Assembly (NCBI GenBank): GCA_047611425.1
Contig: JBLFWJ010000112.1
Location: 1 to 11,101, forward strand
Length of the DNA: 11,101 bases
Direction of reading: 5' to 3'
From: JBLFWJ01 sp047611425
GTDB taxonomy: Bacteria; Bacteroidota; Bacteroidia; UBA10329
This document shows positions 1-6,642 of this stretch, piece after piece; position 1 is the first letter of the stretch, and each line of letters starts with the position of its first letter. The notes below the pieces were generated by a model. It ran no database searches. It saw nothing but the letters and a program-made list of their open reading frames with translations, and was not told where the DNA came from. Both the position numbers and the translations under genes were made by a program.

Positions 1-343
1 TTAATCTGTTGTTTGAGGTGCCGCAAATGGTGAGATTTCCACTTTCTTCAAGGAGCATGGAACTTCCCGAAGCATTTGATTCTCCACCGAATTTTCGATT
101 CCATATTTCGTTGCCATCAATGTCTGTTTTGACCAAATAAATGCGATTGCCTGATGTTGTTGAAGTTGATCCGAGAAGAAAAACATTTCTGTCAGAAACG
201 ATTATATCGTTGCCTGAATCTTCCGAAATATCTCCGTAAGATTTTTCAAATGAATTGATTTGTGAGTCGGTTACTTCATGCTTACAAGCCGAAGTTGTAA
301 TCAAGAAAGCCAACAAAGAGAGAGAGAGAAGGTGGTTGAACAT
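1..343 (-). CDS. Lipoprotein with propeller-type repeats, N-terminal part (runs off left edge)
   Basis: The ATG at 343-341 opens a frame that stays open through position 1 (114 codons), so the C-terminus lies outside the window. Residues 1-19 form a signal peptide rich in Leu and Ser, ending in a lipobox-like TSAC with Cys at residue 20. This predicts a lipidated, envelope-anchored protein. The mature part contains NDIIVSDRNVFLLGSTST, then VKTDIDGNEIWNRKFGG, then SMLLEESGNLTICGTS. This is the repeating pattern (D-x-DGN-x-x-W-x-x-x-FGG ... G-x-L-x-x-x-G-x-T) of secreted Bacteroidota proteins believed to form beta-propellers. The function is unknown. A competing 61-codon frame at 1-186 on the same strand lacks a signal peptide and is a shadow. 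The Leu/Ser-coding part of the signal peptide contains six AG units (317-328 on the plus strand). The gene is separated from the upstream peptidase gene by a strong terminator. Confidence 0.8.
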   Translation of the reverse strand, partial: MFNHLLSLSLLAFLITTSACKHEVTDSQINSFEKSYGDISEDSGNDIIVSDRNVFLLGSTSTTSGNRIYLVKTDIDGNEIWNRKFGGESNASGSSMLLEESGNLTICGTSNNRL

Positions 344-423
344 TGATCGATTAACGGTGTCATTGGCAATTATTGTCTACCTAAATTTTTTAATTCAATT
401 AAGCAATAACAGATTTTCGGATT

Positions 424-460
424 AAAAAAAAGGCCGATGCGTAATAGCATCGGCCTTTTA
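424..460 (-). terminator. Intrinsic terminator of the S8 peptidase gene
   Basis: A perfect 13-bp stem (428-440 pairing with 447-459) encloses the 6-base loop GTAATA. The stem includes AGGCCGATGC and its complement. Read on the minus strand it is followed by a run of eight U (431-424), and it begins 22 bases after the peptidase stop codon. The plus-strand reading also ends in four T, so it may work weakly in both directions. It isolates the peptidase gene from the lipoprotein gene at 1-343. Confidence 0.92.
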
Positions 461-481
461 GCTTTTCTCCGTTGGACTAAA

Positions 482-3106
482 TTATCTGATAACAACTGGT
501 TTGTTGCTAGATCGACCTTGCTGATCAATCACTCTTACCATGTAAGTTCCAGCAGTCAAATTCGAAGCATCAATTGATGCATTTGTTCCTGAGAACTGTT
601 CGTGAACGATCAACACTCGACCCTGAAGATCGGATACGGTAACTGAGTATTGCTCAGACCTTTCATCATTTAATCGAATAGTGAATTGCCCAGTTGTTGG
701 ATTTGGCATCAATCCGAAGACCAATTGCGAATCAATGTTTCTGATGCCCGTAGTTGTGTCAACCACCGTTACACAGTAATCTTCCACCTCACCATAATTG
801 AATGTCTCTTGACAAGGCTCATTATCGTTGCCTTCCGTAGTCTTAATCCGCATTCTGGTTGCTCCAAGTACGGCATTAGTTGGAATCACTACTTCGGCAG
901 AAACTGGAACATCTGCTACATCTTCAGTTGGGCCTAATACCAATTCAGAATTATCAAAATCCCCATCTTGATTCCAATCTATCCATGCTGTAGTTGTCAC
1001 ACTTAATTCAAACCAGAAATCGTAATCAGGAGTAACGGTCAACGTGTGAGTTGATCCTCGCTCTACAGATGTTGTCATGGTTGTGAAATCACCGTATCCA
1101 CCATCGCTGCCACTGTTGTTGCTAATTGTATTGAAGTCTACTTGATCAATCCAATCGTCATCTGCATTGTCTGCTGTAGATGGGCAATAGCTCATATCGA
1201 CACAAGCACCGCAACCACTACTGGTAAAGTAGGCTGACGCTGAGAAATCGGTTGTCACGTTAATCGAACAATTAGTCGAAACTTGAACCTCGTATTCAGT
1301 GCACTCGCCAATATCTATGGTCAAAGATGTGCCAACTACGTTGTCTACTTCGGTCCAAACACCCGCACCAATCGGGCGCCATCTTACGTTGTAGCTCATC
1401 GCTGCCAAAACCGAACTCCAGGAAACATCAGCATTGTTGGAAGTAAATGCATCGATGTTCACTGAGCTAGGAGGAAGGCAACATCCATCGGTACTGAAGT
1501 ACAACGTGTCGGACCAGTCGCTGGTTGCTGTGTCGCAATCTGCCTGAACCATAAAAAAGTAATCGGTACAAGAATTTAATCCACTTAGAGCATAAGGTGA
1601 TGTAATGTCAAATGCGGCAGATTCTGCGCCTCCAACTTCGCCCCAAGATATGTTGAAACTGTTTTGATCGGGTAGGCTACCCCAAGTCAAACTTGCAGAA
1701 ACATCGGTGACACTTTCAGCAGACAAGTTGAATGGAGTAATGCAACCACCACCGCAGTTGTTCATTATTTCGTCTATGGCGTTTCTCGTGTTCAAGCGGC
1801 CACCGGTTACACATTCGCCAACTAGGTTGGCAATAGGATCGACCCCATTGAATATGGCATCGCGCACCATTTGTGCGGCCAAAGCTGGGTCTGAATGAGA
1901 GATGGCTGCCAAGGATGCACAGGGCGAAGAATAGACCAATGCAATTGCTCCGGCAGTTGCTGGAGATGCAAATGAAGTTCCGCTGGTGGTTGTGTAACCT
2001 CCGCCAGAAGCGGTCGTGTAAACATCTTCACCCGGTGCACCAAGATCGACAGTTGTCGCACCATATGCGGAGAATGTTCTGACATCGTTGTTGTTGGTTG
2101 CCGTAACAGAAACCATGTATTCAGATGCACAAGCGGTTGGCAGATCTCCTACCACATCAATATTTACATTATTGTTTGCGGTAGCACCGCAACTAAGAAT
2201 TCCGGCAGCACCGAGCGTGTCATAAAAGGCACACCAAAGTGGTGCATCGGCCGGGTCGCCATTATTAATTCCCCAAGATGAGTTGGTAGCTACAACATAT
2301 GCACCTTTCAATCCACCATTGGCTTCGTACATATTTCTCATAACCAACGGGTAGGTGTATGCTTCGATAACTTGGGCTTCATCATTGATATTACCGTAGG
2401 TCATATTCATAATCTTCACGCCCCAATTCACGCCAACACAACCTGTAGAGTTATTTCCAACCGCGCCAATCATTCCGGCCACGTTCACACCATGACTTCC
2501 TCCATCAATATTATCGTTGTCGTTTACAGGATCCCATCCCAAGTAGTCATCGATGTATCCGTTCCCATCATCATCAGTCCCGTTGTTTGGAATCTCACCG
2601 TGATTAATCCAATTATTGGCCATTAAATCTGGGTGATCTAGATCTCCACCATCGTCAACTACGCAAACCACAATTGTATCTCCGGTGGCAGTCACGCCAC
2701 CAGTAGTTAAATCCCAAGCCAGTTCGGAGTCGATGTTCTGATGCCACCATTGCTGGTTGTAGTTCGGGTCGTTTGGTGTGGTCCTTTTCTGAACGTAATG
2801 ATTCAATTGTACGATAGAAATATCATGATGGCTGTTCACTTGCCGTCTCATTTCTTCATGATCTAAAGAAGGGTCGAAGGTTAGCAAGTATGCATACATA
2901 GGTTCAGACAAAAGTCTGTTAACCCGCATCATTGTTGGTTCACCGTTCAGCTCAGCATTATCGTTAATGATTTTATCCAAACTCCCATTTGGGGTAATTT
3001 GAATAATAAGATCTCCTGGCACAACACCAGTCATTTCTAAGGATTGTGCAATGGCCGAGACACAGAAAAGTGTGGCCAAAATTGTTGTGGTAAAAATGTG
3101 CTTCAT
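482..3106 (-). CDS. Secreted S8 (subtilisin-like) peptidase with fibronectin-like, GEVED and T9SS sorting domains
   Basis: An 874-residue serine endopeptidase exported by Sec and then probably by the type IX secretion system. Residues 1-20 are a signal peptide ending in SAIA-Q. Residues about 22-110 resemble a propeptide. The S8 domain spans about 115-450. The catalytic triad is predicted as Asp151 (VVDDG), His205 (GSHGVNVAG) and Ser378 (GTSFASP), with the oxyanion Asn probably at 311 in GATANNN. Two fibronectin type III-like modules follow (about 457-540 and 543-630), each rich in Cys. A GEVED module spans about 650-780, with YGEVEDYCV at 771-779. The type A C-terminal sorting domain starts at about 798 (FGLMPNPTTG) and ends in KPVVIR. 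The second His of the common HGTH motif is replaced by Asn208. The ATG at 3106 gives a clean signal peptide. A weak sigma-like -7 box (TATTTTCG, minus strand, 3135-3128) lies just upstream. It is likely a monocistronic gene for extracellular protein degradation. The family call is firm; the substrate is unknown. Confidence 0.95.
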   Translation of the reverse strand: MKHIFTTTILATLFCVSAIAQSLEMTGVVPGDLIIQITPNGSLDKIINDNAELNGEPTMMRVNRLLSEPMYAYLLTFDPSLDHEEMRRQVNSHHDISIVQLNHYVQKRTTPNDPNYNQQWWHQNIDSELAWDLTTGGVTATGDTIVVCVVDDGGDLDHPDLMANNWINHGEIPNNGTDDDGNGYIDDYLGWDPVNDNDNIDGGSHGVNVAGMIGAVGNNSTGCVGVNWGVKIMNMTYGNINDEAQVIEAYTYPLVMRNMYEANGGLKGAYVVATNSSWGINNGDPADAPLWCAFYDTLGAAGILSCGATANNNVNIDVVGDLPTACASEYMVSVTATNNNDVRTFSAYGATTVDLGAPGEDVYTTASGGGYTTTSGTSFASPATAGAIALVYSSPCASLAAISHSDPALAAQMVRDAIFNGVDPIANLVGECVTGGRLNTRNAIDEIMNNCGGGCITPFNLSAESVTDVSASLTWGSLPDQNSFNISWGEVGGAESAAFDITSPYALSGLNSCTDYFFMVQADCDTATSDWSDTLYFSTDGCCLPPSSVNIDAFTSNNADVSWSSVLAAMSYNVRWRPIGAGVWTEVDNVVGTSLTIDIGECTEYEVQVSTNCSINVTTDFSASAYFTSSGCGACVDMSYCPSTADNADDDWIDQVDFNTISNNSGSDGGYGDFTTMTTSVERGSTHTLTVTPDYDFWFELSVTTTAWIDWNQDGDFDNSELVLGPTEDVADVPVSAEVVIPTNAVLGATRMRIKTTEGNDNEPCQETFNYGEVEDYCVTVVDTTTGIRNIDSQLVFGLMPNPTTGQFTIRLNDERSEQYSVTVSDLQGRVLIVHEQFSGTNASIDASNLTAGTYMVRVIDQQGRSSNKPVVIR

Positions 3107-3311
3107 CGTTTGGATTTAAATCGAGCGCGAAAATAGTGTTCCGCTTTGGGGAGTATGGTACTATAAAAGACTTCTTGGATAAGACGAAATCAATGAAGTA
3201 GGGTTGCATTTTTGACCGAGAATTGGTCGAATTCAAGTTTCATCCCGTCCAGAGGCGGTTTCATCACAAAAACCTTTAACATGTAGATTGATTTCTACAC
3301 ATTCGCACGCG

Positions 3312-3605
3312 ATGCGTTTTCGGTTATTCATTATTCTTTTATGGACCACGATTCTATTTCCAGTTGGCTTGCAAGCGCAAAACTATTTGGTGGAAGTACA
3401 GCATTTTGGAATGGAAGACGGACTGTCCAGTCCTGTGGTTAATCAGATTACGAAAGACAAGCGAGGATTCATTTGGCTCGCCACGCGTAATGGCCTTAAT
3501 CGATTTGATGGCGACCAATTTCAAGTATTTAAATCTGAGGATAGTGGGTTAATCACCAACAATATAGCTGGAGTATTAAAGGTTTTTTTAGGAAGGGGCA
3601 CCTGA
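3312..3605 (+). pseudogene. Truncated two-component regulator propeller protein (HTCS-like sensor), N-terminal fragment
   Basis: The ATG at 3312 starts a signal peptide (MRFRLFIILLWTTILFPVG...LQAQ). It is followed by QHFGMEDGLSSPVVNQITKD and KRGFIWLATRNGLNRFDG, the hallmark first two blades of Bacteroidota two-component regulator propellers. Intact members of this family run to roughly 900-1,400 residues with a histidine kinase or DNA-binding output. Here the recognisable part stops at about 3580 (GLITNNIAGVLK). The frame ends at a TGA at 3603-3605, giving only 97 codons. No further propeller, kinase or regulator sequence is present downstream in any frame. An upstream TTG at 3288 in the same frame would put a non-hydrophobic extension ahead of the signal peptide, so the ATG is preferred. 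The gene has lost its 3' part by deletion, insertion or rearrangement, or the assembly is chimeric here. Confidence 0.8.
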
Positions 3606-3703
3606 ACGATTTGGGCAACATCCTGAACGCTCATGGCTTAGTGCTGAACTTGTCCCGCTTAGTGCTTTACGTGTTGGACGACCTCAATTTGGACTTTGAT
3701 TAA
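3590..3703 (+). pseudogene. Short orphan coding tail of unknown origin fused behind the broken sensor gene
   Basis: In the -1 frame relative to the sensor fragment, about 37 codons run from AGG at 3590 to TAA at 3701-3703 (RKGHLNDLGNILNAHG, then LVLNLSRLVLYVLDDL, then NLDFD). The codon set is GC-richer at third positions than the neighbours (CTG, AAC, GGC, GTG, GAC), which suggests genuine and possibly foreign coding sequence. The peptide ends naturally, like the C-terminus of a longer protein, and is followed at once by a terminator-like hairpin. A transposase tail left by an incomplete insertion sequence is one possibility, but I do not recognise the family and no terminal repeats or target duplication were found. 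Upstream, this frame stays open only back to 3545, so no intact gene exists. Confidence 0.4.
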
Positions 3704-3705
3704 GG

Positions 3706-3735
3706 TCTAAAAACCAATAGGATTTGGTTTTTAGA
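3706..3735 (+). terminator. AT-rich hairpin after the orphan coding tail
   Basis: A perfect 12-bp inverted repeat, TCTAAAAACCAA (3706-3717) and its complement (3724-3735), encloses the loop TAGGAT. It starts two bases after the TAA at 3701-3703. The A-rich left arm and T-rich right arm resemble a bidirectional intrinsic terminator, but no separate T-run follows. It could instead be the end of a lost mobile element. Confidence 0.45.
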
Positions 3736-3964
3736 ACTATCGATGATGAAATTGCCTGTGGAGTGACTTCATTCCTTGGTAACCCAACAACTACAAAGGT
3801 TTAGCTGAATATCATGCGTTTTATTTGCTTAAAACGATTAACCCCTTTACTTACAAAAGAGAATTGAGGTGTTTCTGTCAGGTCGAGGGCGACTTGGGTA
3901 TTTGTGTCCATGCTCACACAGTCTGCCGTTCATTTCCAATAGTTTTATCAGCTTTAACCATCCT
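3736..3964. other. Gene-less stretch before the sulfur cassette
   Basis: Together with the decayed tail this makes about 360 bases without an intact gene. All frames are short. The frame of the molybdoenzyme can be extended upstream to 3869, but that part encodes no signal peptide or family sequence. The stretch should hold the promoter of the cassette starting at 3965. I could not find a convincing TTG / TAnnTTTG Bacteroidota promoter pair, and no operator or riboswitch was recognised. Confidence 0.4.
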
Positions 3965-5188
3965 ATGAAAGACAGACGAGAATTTCTGAAGCGGTCTTCT
4001 TTGGCCTCACTTGGGTTATTGCTGGGCAGCCACATAGCTAGAGGTGCATTTATGCCTGAGGGATATGTGCCGGTTGCCCTTGAAGGCACCGACCCTTACA
4101 AGATGTTTGGCAAGCATCCGGACATGGAAGTGTTGAATGATCGACCTTGGAATATTGAGTCAAAGGCTCATTTGTTGGACGATGCAATCACTCCAAACAA
4201 AACGATGTTCATTCGGAACAACGGACTGATTCCAGAGGATGTTGATCCCAAAACATGGACGTTAACGTTTGATGGCGAAGGTGTTTCAGCTCCGAAAACG
4301 TACACGCTTGATGAGTTGAAAACGAAGTTTAAGCACCATACCTATCAGCTAACACTGGAATGCGGAGGCAATGGACGCAAAGAATTTAACCCGCCTGCAA
4401 AAGGCAATCAGTGGGGTCTGGGTGCGGTTTCGTGTGCCGAATGGACAGGCGTAAGATTGAAGGATGTACTTGAAGATGTCGGTATAAAAGGCAATGCCGT
4501 TTACATCGGGTATTATGGTGCTGATGTTCATTTGAGCCGAGACCCAAAAAAGGTTGTGATCTCAAGGGGATTGCCAATGAATAAAGCAACCGAAGACGAA
4601 ACGCTTTTGGCATTTCAAATGAACGGGGAAGACATTCCTCTGGCTCATGGTTATCCGTTGCGATTAGTCGCTGGGGGTTGGCCAGCTTCGGTTTCAGGCA
4701 AATGGCTGAATCGAATTGCCATTCGAGATAAAGAGCATGACGGCCCAAAAATGGAGGCTCCAAGTTATCGGGTGCCATGCGAGGCCGTAGCTCCTGGCGA
4801 AAAAGTAGAGAAGGACGATATGTGCATCATCGAATCGATGCCGGTAAAATCGCTGATCACATATCCTGAGAGCGGGGCAATGATCAATCTTGGAGCGAAA
4901 CTCGAGATTCGTGGGCATGCTTGGGCTGGTGATCTCGAGGTTAAGAAAATGGAATACTCCATTGACTTTGGTTCGCGCTGGACTGAAATGCCTGTTTCAA
5001 TACCAGCTAACCGGTTGGCTTGGCAGCACTTTAAGGCTCAGGTTTCTTTACCTGAAAAAGGCTACTACGAGGTATGGGCAAGAGCTACCGATTCAAATGG
5101 AAAAGCTCAACCAATGATTTTACCTGGGTGGAATCCGAAGGGATATTTGAATAATGCGTGCCACCGAATTGCTGTAAAGGTTAAGTGA
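3965..5188 (+). CDS. Tat-exported sulfite-oxidase-like molybdopterin oxidoreductase (SorA-like)
   Basis: A 407-residue periplasmic molybdoenzyme expected to oxidise sulfite to sulfate. The ATG at 3965 is chosen because it opens directly into a twin-arginine signal (DRREFLKRSSLASLGLLLG, residues 3-21), as needed for export of folded cofactor-bearing enzymes. The Moco domain covers about 75-255. Cys133 in LECGGNGRKEF is the predicted molybdenum ligand and Arg138 matches the conserved Arg of CAGNRR in animal sulfite oxidase. WGLGAVSCAEWTGVRLKDVL (150-169) and HGYPLRLVAGGWPASVSGKW (228-247) are family signatures. The dimerisation domain covers about 285-407 and ends NNACHRIAVKVK. At FIRNNG the His seen in RNH of sulfite oxidases is Asn86. 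The stop codon TGA overlaps the start of the cytochrome gene (TGATG), implying translational coupling and a SorAB-type pair. Another oxyanion or sulfur substrate cannot be excluded. Confidence 0.88.
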   Translation: MKDRREFLKRSSLASLGLLLGSHIARGAFMPEGYVPVALEGTDPYKMFGKHPDMEVLNDRPWNIESKAHLLDDAITPNKTMFIRNNGLIPEDVDPKTWTLTFDGEGVSAPKTYTLDELKTKFKHHTYQLTLECGGNGRKEFNPPAKGNQWGLGAVSCAEWTGVRLKDVLEDVGIKGNAVYIGYYGADVHLSRDPKKVVISRGLPMNKATEDETLLAFQMNGEDIPLAHGYPLRLVAGGWPASVSGKWLNRIAIRDKEHDGPKMEAPSYRVPCEAVAPGEKVEKDDMCIIESMPVKSLITYPESGAMINLGAKLEIRGHAWAGDLEVKKMEYSIDFGSRWTEMPVSIPANRLAWQHFKAQVSLPEKGYYEVWARATDSNGKAQPMILPGWNPKGYLNNACHRIAVKVK

Positions 5189-5661
5189 TGATCGATTCCG
5201 AACAACGGAAAATCATTAACAAGATTCAACGGCAAATGCGGTTGTTTGTCTGGGCATTGGTAGTCATGCTATCCGGTGTGGTATTTCTTATTTTTTCCAG
5301 AACCATGCATCCAGAATGGTCGCAACCAAAAGTGGAAGTGGCGGAAGTAAAACCCTCCGAGGAACTTCCAGAATTTGAGAATGGAATTCACCTCGCAACG
5401 GGATTTGCCGAAGGCGAAAACTTGCAATTGGTAATTGGAAATTGCACCAGTTGTCATTCTGCCAAAATGGTCACCCAAAACAGAGCCAGCAGAGAAGGTT
5501 GGAAATCAATGATTGTTTGGATGCAAGAAACACAAGGCCTCTGGAATCTAGGCGACAACGAACCATTGATCTTGGATTATCTTGCGAAACATTATGCGCC
5601 AAAGAAACAGGGTAGAAGAGCCCCGCTTACAGACATTGCTTGGTACGATTTGGAAGATTAG
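5188..5661 (+). CDS. Membrane-anchored monohaem cytochrome c, SorB-like electron acceptor
   Basis: A 157-residue protein with one N-terminal transmembrane helix (about 18-38, RLFVWALVVMLSGVVFLIFS) that anchors a periplasmic domain. The domain has a single haem c motif, CTSCH (Cys86, Cys89, His90). The sixth haem ligand is probably Met112 in the VWM segment, although Met94 and Met108 are alternatives. The pattern of a haem site, a Trp-rich stretch and DYLAKHYAP matches the small cytochromes encoded beside bacterial sulfite dehydrogenases. The ATG at 5188 overlaps the last base of the molybdoenzyme stop codon. A GTG one codon upstream is possible but less likely. The role inferred from context is to receive electrons from the SorA-like enzyme and pass them to the respiratory chain. 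The haem call is certain from the motif; the partner assignment is inference from adjacency. Confidence 0.87.
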   Translation: MIDSEQRKIINKIQRQMRLFVWALVVMLSGVVFLIFSRTMHPEWSQPKVEVAEVKPSEELPEFENGIHLATGFAEGENLQLVIGNCTSCHSAKMVTQNRASREGWKSMIVWMQETQGLWNLGDNEPLILDYLAKHYAPKKQGRRAPLTDIAWYDLED

Positions 5662-6565
5662 TTTCCTCCTTATTCTCGTATCAGCATGCTCAAGCCCTGA
5701 GCAGCAAAACCCATCTATTATGGATCAGCAAAATATTGAGCAAGGCTATACCAAGCCTCAATCCCTAATTGATGTGCAGGAACTCCAAGAAAGAATTGAG
5801 GGATTGGAGAGTACGGTACTCATTGATGTTCGTAAACCAATTTATTTCGCGAATGGCCACATTGAAGGGGCCGTTAACATTTGGAGAGATCAGATCACCG
5901 ATACCTCCTATAATTATGGAGGTATGATGGCGACCAAGGAGCAAATGGAATCCTTGCTAAGTGGATTAGGCGTAAAATCTTCCGATACACTCATTCTTTA
6001 TGATGCAAAAGGAAATGTTGATGCAGCAAGACTGTGGTGGATTTTGAAATATTACGGCCATCAGCAAGTACGATTATTGAATGGCGGATTAAAGGCATGG
6101 GAGTCAATAGGTGGGAAGTTGGTTTCCTCAGATTCGAAGAGAGGAGTGAGCGAGTACAATTTTTTAGAGGAGGTGAATCCTGAAATCCACGCATCCATCT
6201 CTCAGGTAAAATCGAGCTTTGGCTCAAGTGAACAGATAATCTTGGACACTCGTTCGGAAGAGGAGTTTTCTGGAAGCATTAAGAAGAAAGGAGCGGCTCG
6301 GTCGGGAGCCATTCCACATTCTGTGAATCTAGATTGGAGTGCGGCTGTCAACTATGACGGTGACCATCGATTCAGGTCAATTAATGAATTGAAGAAAATC
6401 TATGGCGAACTTGGAATTGATTCGAACTCGAAAGTGATTACATATTGTCACAGTGGTGTTCGGTCGGCCCACACACTTTTTGTGTTGCAAGAACTTTTAG
6501 GTTATTCGAGTGTCAAGAATTACGATGGATCCTGGACAGAGTGGAGCCATTTGGAAACTCCATAA
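5594..6565 (+). CDS. Lipoprotein tandem-domain rhodanese (thiosulfate/3-mercaptopyruvate sulfurtransferase family)
   Basis: Two rhodanese domains behind a lipoprotein signal (ISFLLILVSAC, predicted lipidated Cys at residue 32 counted from the ATG at 5594). The N-terminal domain (about 55-180) has Asp137 (LILYDAKGN) where the active Cys would be and is structural, as usual for tandem rhodaneses. The C-terminal domain (about 195-320) carries the catalytic Cys285 in the six-residue loop CHSGVR, which ends in Arg and is closer to thiosulfate-type than to CGSGVT mercaptopyruvate-type loops. Start choice is uncertain. The ATG at 5594 overlaps the cytochrome gene by 68 bases and gives a long charged leader. 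A TTG at 5636 gives a compact 17-residue signal peptide and a 26-base overlap. The family, location and gene order point to sulfane-sulfur transfer at the envelope, feeding sulfite to the upstream enzyme pair. Confidence 0.9.
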   Translation: MRQRNRVEEPRLQTLLGTIWKISFLLILVSACSSPEQQNPSIMDQQNIEQGYTKPQSLIDVQELQERIEGLESTVLIDVRKPIYFANGHIEGAVNIWRDQITDTSYNYGGMMATKEQMESLLSGLGVKSSDTLILYDAKGNVDAARLWWILKYYGHQQVRLLNGGLKAWESIGGKLVSSDSKRGVSEYNFLEEVNPEIHASISQVKSSFGSSEQIILDTRSEEEFSGSIKKKGAARSGAIPHSVNLDWSAAVNYDGDHRFRSINELKKIYGELGIDSNSKVITYCHSGVRSAHTLFVLQELLGYSSVKNYDGSWTEWSHLETP

Positions 6566-6570
6566 ATCAC

Positions 6571-6602
6571 AAAGCCCCGTCCGCTTATGGCAGACAGGGC
6601 TT
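6571..6602 (-). terminator. Convergent terminator between the sulfur cassette and the acyl-CoA dehydrogenase gene
   Basis: Arms at 6572-6584 and 6590-6602 pair around a short loop. On the plus strand there are two C/A mismatches. On the minus strand both become G-U wobbles, giving a continuous 13-bp stem followed by UUUGUGAUUU. It therefore fits best as the terminator of the minus-strand beta-oxidation transcript ending at 6643. It probably also slows plus-strand transcription leaving the rhodanese gene, whose stop codon lies six bases away. Confidence 0.75.
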
Positions 6603-6642
6603 CGTGTTAACTCAACTATTAATCGAATAGACTAAGTGGAGA

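Noticed and set aside
1..186. 61-codon frame on the minus strand
   Set aside because: The overlapping frame starting at 343 has a lipoprotein signal and a recognisable repeat pattern and runs off the edge; this one has neither.
1822..2130. 102-codon frame inside the peptidase gene
   Set aside because: Shadow of the S8 catalytic domain in another frame, with biased His/Gln/Leu composition and no domain pattern.
3282..3299. TGTAGA/TCTACA inverted repeat upstream of the broken sensor gene
   Set aside because: Only a 6-bp AT-rich stem with no supporting context; chance is likely.
3107..3311. Divergent promoter region between the peptidase and sensor genes
   Set aside because: Promoters must lie here, but only a weak -7-like box for the peptidase (3128-3135) was found and no matching TTG element at the right distance.
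3869..3964. N-terminal extension of the molybdoenzyme from an upstream start
   Set aside because: It would bury the twin-arginine signal 32 residues inside the protein and has no family similarity.
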